NCBI GenBank assembly: GCA_021648845.1
Contig: JAKJHY010000021.1
Coordinates: 36,682 to 100,681 of the forward strand
Origin: Mycobacterium sp. MBM
GTDB lineage: Bacteria; Actinomycetota; Actinomycetes; Mycobacteriales; Mycobacteriaceae
Reading direction: 5' to 3'
Length of the DNA stretch: 64,000 bases
The notes below the pieces were generated by a model, which worked only from the letters and a program-made list of their open reading frames with translations, searched no databases and was not told the origin of the DNA. Of the stretch, positions 60,978-64,000 are shown piece after piece (the first letter of the stretch is position 1; every line of letters starts with the position of its first letter). Position numbers and translations under genes: made by a program.

Positions 60978-60995
60978 GAACCATGTGGGCGGTTC
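60978..60995. promoter_or_regulatory. Inverted repeat between the MocR and AhpD-like genes
   Basis: GAACC (60978-60982) and GGTTC (60991-60995) form an inverted repeat with an 8-base spacer in the 49-base divergent gap. It is 10 bases from the MocR start and 23 from the other start, where a regulator could control both. The stem is short, so chance is not excluded. Confidence 0.4.
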
Positions 60996-61017
60996 TTTTC
61001 TGGCTAGCGTTGTCGAT

Positions 61018-61488
61018 ATGACGCAGACATTGGAAAACCCCACCGCCCTCGACCGCCTGAACATCTACAAGGTGTCCCCCGAGCTGTACGACGCGATGAT
61101 GAAGCTGTCGACCGCATCGGCCAAGGAGGTCGACCCGACCATCGGCGAACTCGTCAAGATTCGCGCCTCGCAGCTCAACCACTGCGCATTCTGTCTGGAT
61201 ATGCACGTCGCCGACGCACGCAAGCAGGGCGAGACCGAGCAGCGGCTGGCGCTGGTCGCGGCGTGGGAGGAGGCCGGCGACCTGTTCACCGAGCGCGAAC
61301 GTGCCGCGCTGGAACTTACCGAGGCCATCACCGAACTACACCACGGCCACGTATCCGACGAGGTCTACGCCAAGGCCGCCGCCGTGTTCAGTGAGAAGGA
61401 ACTCGCCCAGGTGATCGCCGTGGCCGTCACCATCAATGCATGGAACCGGTTCAACGTCGCCACTCGGATGCCGGCACCGCGACGCTAG
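61018..61488 (+). CDS. AhpD-like carboxymuconolactone decarboxylase family protein
   Basis: A 156-residue alkylhydroperoxidase AhpD-core protein. The redox motif CAFCLDMH (Cys56, Cys59, His63) matches the CxxCxxxH of AhpD-type peroxidase partners. The N-terminal part (RLNIYKVSPELYDAMMKLS) and length fit the subfamily often paired with a divergent MocR regulator. It may reduce peroxides or organic substrates with an unknown electron donor. The phosphotransferase frame begins inside its 3' end. Confidence 0.9.
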   Translation: MTQTLENPTALDRLNIYKVSPELYDAMMKLSTASAKEVDPTIGELVKIRASQLNHCAFCLDMHVADARKQGETEQRLALVAAWEEAGDLFTERERAALELTEAITELHHGHVSDEVYAKAAAVFSEKELAQVIAVAVTINAWNRFNVATRMPAPRR

Positions 61489-62165
61489 TCACCAAGCTTC
61501 ATTTGCCGGGCACCGACCCGCAGGCGCTCCGTGAACGCCTGCGGGTCGCCGTGCGTTGCCCGGAGCTGTTGTCACCGCTGAGCACCGAACCCGAAGCGGT
61601 TGGGGAACGCTGGCTCACCCGGTGGCCGCGCATCGAGATGGTCGCCCACGATCCTGTCGGACTGCCGTGGGCGCAGGCCGGTGCCTTACTCGCTCGGCTG
61701 CACCGGGAACCCTTGGGCGGCTTCACGGTTGTCCATGGTGCACACGCGCGGTTGACTCGTGCCCTGGAGCGGTTGGACCGGGGTGCGGTGGCCGGCGTCA
61801 TTCGTGCGGCCGCCGGGCGGCTCGTGTTCCCGCCCGGCCCGATCAGCCTGGCGCACGGCGATTTTCATCTCGGACAACTCGGCCGCCAGTCCGGCAGGTA
61901 TGTGCTCATCGATATCGATGACTTGGGCGTCGGGGACGCGCGGTGGGATCTGGCCCGGCCGGCCGGATTCTGGGCCGCCGGAATGGTGCCGGACGCCGAC
62001 TGGCTGGCATTTCTGCGGGGGTACCGCCGAGCCGGTGGCCCCGCGCTGCCCGACGGTGACCCGTGGCCGGTGCTCGATCCGTTCGCCCGGGCCGCCGTGA
62101 TCACCGCGGCGGCCAACCATCCCGAGGACGACCTGCTGGTTGCGGCCTGTGCGAGGATGGCCTGA
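61440..62165 (+). CDS. Aminoglycoside-phosphotransferase-like kinase
   Basis: A protein of up to 241 residues with the C-terminal lobe of the APH / choline-kinase fold. The catalytic loop is LAHGDFHLGQL and the metal motif is LIDIDDLGVGDARWDLARP. The N-terminal ATP-binding lobe is short or missing compared with true kinases, so activity is doubtful. No good start is apparent: the ATG used overlaps the AhpD-like gene by 49 bases in another frame, and a later GTG (near VAVRCPELL) is possible. Substrate unknown. Confidence 0.72.
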   Translation: MEPVQRRHSDAGTATLVTKLHLPGTDPQALRERLRVAVRCPELLSPLSTEPEAVGERWLTRWPRIEMVAHDPVGLPWAQAGALLARLHREPLGGFTVVHGAHARLTRALERLDRGAVAGVIRAAAGRLVFPPGPISLAHGDFHLGQLGRQSGRYVLIDIDDLGVGDARWDLARPAGFWAAGMVPDADWLAFLRGYRRAGGPALPDGDPWPVLDPFARAAVITAAANHPEDDLLVAACARMA

Positions 62166-62289
62166 CTGGCCCAGGAACTGAATTGTTCGAGTGCTCGAAC
62201 TTTCGCTGTGGGGCATTGAAAACTATTGATACGAAACAGCTTTCAAGTCTCCATCGTTTGCGATACCGGTTGCGGTGTGTCAAGCTGGA

Positions 62290-62400
62290 GACACGAAGGG
62301 GAGTAGCCCCCAAATCGGTTGATCGACATACTGGCAGCGCGGTACCCGCGCAGCCCGGTCACCGAACCGGCAGCCGCCGGTGGGCGAGACCTTCGGCCGT
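62290..62400 (+). ncRNA. yybP-ykoY (manganese) riboswitch
   Basis: The leader of the TMEM165-type gene has the hallmark sequences of this class: GAAGGGGAGTAGCC on the 5' side and GGGCGAGACCTTCGG on the 3' side. The closing stem is perfect (CGAAGG at 62294-62299 with CCTTCG at 62390-62395), and GC-rich inner stems lie between (for example around 62335-62380). This class senses Mn2+ and commonly precedes TMEM165/GDT1 or MntP exporters. Binding should raise expression of the downstream transporter when Mn2+ is high. Confidence 0.9.
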
Positions 62401-62440
62401 AGAAGACCGTATTGGTTACCGGCCGGAGGCAGTTGTTGAT

Positions 62441-62467
62441 CCTCGTCGGAAGCCACTGATCGAGGGG
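62441..62467 (+). promoter_or_regulatory. Candidate Shine-Dalgarno-masking hairpin, riboswitch expression platform
   Basis: CCTCG at 62441-62445 can pair with CGAGG at 62461-62465, burying most of the ribosome site GAGGGG (62462-62467) that stands 7 bases before the GTG start at 62475. This suggests that the riboswitch works at translation. The stem is only five pairs, six with a terminal wobble, so it is a suggestion. The bases between 62166 and 62289 hold no gene; an inverted repeat TTCGAG/CTCGAA at about 62185-62199 is the only other feature I see. Confidence 0.45.
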
Positions 62468-62474
62468 TTGTCTC

Positions 62475-63194
62475 GTGATCTCCGCGCTGCTGTTGAGCTT
62501 TGCCGTGATCTTCGTTGCCGAGCTGGGCGACAAGACGCAGCTGGTGGCCATGACCTTCGCACTGCGTTACCGGTGGTGGGTGGTGCTGGGTGCCATCACC
62601 GCCGCGACGACGCTGGTGCACGTGCTGTCGGTCGCCATCGGTCATTATCTGGGCGCGGCACTGCCTGGGCATTTGCTCGGCATCATCGCCGGCGTGATGT
62701 TCGTGTTCTTCGGGCTGTGGACGCTGCGCGGGGACAGCCTCAGCGATGAGGAGAAGAGCCGGGTGCAGCGTGCCTCCGGTATCGCATTCTTCGTCGTCAC
62801 CTCTGCGTTCTTCCTCGCCGAACTCGGTGACAAGACCATGCTCGCCACCATCACCCTGGCCGCCGACAACGACTGGCTGGGCGTCTGGATCGGCTCGACG
62901 CTGGGCATGGTGGCCGCCGACGGGCTGGCGATCATCGTGGGCGCCGTCGCCGGCAAGCACCTCCCGGAACGCATCATCCAGATCGGTGCGGCGGCGCTGT
63001 TCCTGCTGTTCGGTGTCTTCATGCTGCTGGAGAACGTGTTCACCGGGCTGCCCTTCTGGGGCGTCACGCTGGGTACCGTCACCGTCCTCGCGGTCATCGC
63101 CCTGGGTCTGCGGGTACTGCCGCAGCGTTACCGTCCTGCGGTGCTGAAACCGGCCCCGGCCGACGATGACGAGTCCGCGGTCGCGCAGTCCTAA
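62475..63194 (+). CDS. TMEM165/GDT1 family manganese/calcium transporter
   Basis: A 239-residue membrane protein of the UPF0016 family with six or seven spans. The two family motifs are both present: AELGDKTQLVAMTFA near the N-terminus and AELGDKTMLATITLA in the second half. Bacterial members export Mn2+ and protect against metal excess; in this position a Mn2+ riboswitch controls them. GTG start with GAGGGG 7 bases upstream. The acidic tail (PADDDESA) is cytoplasmic. The stop overlaps the convergent zinc-ribbon gene. Confidence 0.93.
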   Translation: MISALLLSFAVIFVAELGDKTQLVAMTFALRYRWWVVLGAITAATTLVHVLSVAIGHYLGAALPGHLLGIIAGVMFVFFGLWTLRGDSLSDEEKSRVQRASGIAFFVVTSAFFLAELGDKTMLATITLAADNDWLGVWIGSTLGMVAADGLAIIVGAVAGKHLPERIIQIGAAALFLLFGVFMLLENVFTGLPFWGVTLGTVTVLAVIALGLRVLPQRYRPAVLKPAPADDDESAVAQS

Positions 63195-63529
63195 CTGGAG
63201 AAGAACAGCCGCCCGAAGCCTTGCTTGCGGTAGTACTTGTTGCCGCGATGGCCCCAGCCCGGCCCGAAGCCGGGGTCCGGCCCGTGACCCGAGCCGTAGC
63301 CGTGTTGCGGCTGTGGCGGCGGGGCCGACTGCACGAACCGGTTCTCCATTTGGGTCAGCGATTCCAGCTCGCCGAAATCGAGGAAGATGCCGCGGCAGGT
63401 GTCGCACTGCTCCAGGTGGATGCCGTTGCGTTCATAGGTCTTCATCACCCCCGCGCACTTCGGGCAGAGCAGGGTGTTTCCCGGTCCGGTCGTCGGTGGC
63501 AGGGGCGGTTCATATGGCGGGATGCTCAT
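63191..63529 (-). CDS. Zinc-ribbon (TFIIB-type) protein
   Basis: A 112-residue protein. A Pro-rich start is followed by a zf-TFIIB domain: LLCPKCAGVMKTYERNGIHL then EQCDTCRGIFLDFGELE, giving two CxxC knuckles for one zinc. The C-terminal half is low complexity, Gly/Pro/His-rich (HGYGSGHGPDPGFGPGWGHR) and ends in Lys and Arg. Proteins of this type are widespread and of unknown function. The stop overlaps that of the TMEM165-like gene by four bases. Confidence 0.87.
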   Translation of the reverse strand: MSIPPYEPPLPPTTGPGNTLLCPKCAGVMKTYERNGIHLEQCDTCRGIFLDFGELESLTQMENRFVQSAPPPQPQHGYGSGHGPDPGFGPGWGHRGNKYYRKQGFGRLFFSS

Positions 63530-63567
63530 ATGCGCACAACGTGGTGCCGGCCGTCAAAGTGCCCGGT

Positions 63568-64000
63568 TCAGAATGGTGGTGGGTGGGCCTCGATATCGGT
63601 GCGGTTGCGTGCGCGTTCGTGGGCTATTCGGTAGGTCCGGTTCTGCGGGCGGGTGCGGGAGCGTGTGGGCGCGGCCAGTTCCCGGTGCGGACCCGGTGGC
63701 GGGGCCGGTGCCGGCACCAGCGTCGCGGTCGGGGTGTCGAACTGGGGGAAGAACAGTGCCCCGTCCGGTCTGGTGGTGTACACCCGGCCGTTGGGCGCGG
63801 TGATCGTGATGGTGCCGTCGGGGTGTTGCCGGTCAATCCAGCCGTGGAATGTCTTGATCAAGTGGTGGATTCGGCAGTACAACTTGGTGTTCGACGGGTG
63901 CGTCGGCCCGTACGGCCACGGCGTGGTGTGGTCGATATCGCAACGCGCCGCCGGCACGTTGCAGCCCGGCCAGCGGCACGTCAGATCCCGGCAGGCGATG
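63568..64000 (-). CDS. C-terminal part of a 13E12-repeat (DUF222) HNH endonuclease-type protein, cut by the window edge
   Basis: The frame is open to the window edge, so only the last 143 residues are seen. It contains an HNH domain: CRDLTCRWPGCNVPAARCDIDHT followed in the frame by YCRIHHLIKTFHGW (shown here in two pieces), with the Cys pairs and His residues of the DUF222-HNH families that are present in many copies in mycobacteria. The tail is Pro/Arg-rich. Such genes have been linked to mobile elements, but no element ends are seen here. Confidence 0.85.
   Translation of the reverse strand, partial: IACRDLTCRWPGCNVPAARCDIDHTTPWPYGPTHPSNTKLYCRIHHLIKTFHGWIDRQHPDGTITITAPNGRVYTTRPDGALFFPQFDTPTATLVPAPAPPPGPHRELAAPTRSRTRPQNRTYRIAHERARNRTDIEAHPPPF

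Noticed and set aside
61440..62165. Antibiotic-resistance aminoglycoside kinase
   Set aside because: Only the C-terminal lobe motifs are seen and the N-terminal ATP-binding lobe is short; there is no basis for naming a resistance enzyme.

Overview
The window is a high-GC actinobacterial chromosome segment from a mycobacterium, most likely a fast grower (Mycolicibacterium type). The gene set and order are those of the mycolyl-arabinogalactan locus known from M. tuberculosis Rv3789-Rv3839 and M. smegmatis. Almost every gene has a recognisable mycobacterial counterpart, and some families (Emb arabinosyltransferases, Erp, Ag85, DprE1, Pks13) are confined to mycolic-acid bacteria.

Layout. 1-5.6 kb: CPBP protease, an iron-regulated DUF2470 gene with an IdeR-type box, pheA-gpm2, a small Cys/His protein, a mini-metallopeptidase and a septum-formation membrane protein. 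5.6-16.4 kb: serS, a large BTAD/AAA regulator, DUF5718 and MOSC genes, a metallo-beta-lactamase/Rieske fusion, two PlsC acyltransferases and a HAD phosphatase. 16.4-19.2 kb: LGFP amidase and the repeat protein Erp. 19.4-26 kb: the galactan/arabinan cluster glf-glfT2-PAP2-ubiA-aftB. 26.1-31 kb: two Ag85 mycolyltransferases, the MPT51-like fbpD, a DUF732 protein and the cutinase-like Culp6. 31.1-40.9 kb: the mycolic acid condensation operon fadD32-pks13-accD4 with two small downstream genes. 40.9-58.9 kb (minus strand): Rv3789-like gtrA, dprE1, dprE2, aftA and embC, then a break, then embA, embB and an MBL hydrolase. 58.9-64 kb: HD protein, MocR regulator with a divergent AhpD-like gene, a phosphotransferase, a yybP-ykoY riboswitch with a TMEM165/GDT1 transporter, a zinc-ribbon protein and the end of a 13E12/HNH gene.

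How it works together. UbiA, a PAP2 phosphatase, DprE1 and DprE2 make decaprenyl-phospho-arabinose. AftA, EmbA/B/C and AftB use it to build arabinan on the galactan made by Glf and GlfT2. FadD32, AccD4 and Pks13 make mycolic acids, which the Ag85 enzymes attach to that arabinan. Erp, Culp6 and the amidase are further envelope factors.

Points of most interest: an alkane monooxygenase (alkB) and a Tat-exported cholesterol-oxidase-like GMC flavoenzyme sit between embC and embA and split the emb cluster; that GMC enzyme has Ser where the isomerising Glu is expected; DprE1 has Ala at the benzothiazinone-target Cys; the MPT51 homologue keeps the Ser and His lost in M. tuberculosis; an Ag85 paralogue carries a fresh 30-bp tandem duplication; and there is an Mn-type riboswitch with a candidate Shine-Dalgarno-masking hairpin. 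Residue comparisons with named reference proteins are from memory and were not aligned by computer.
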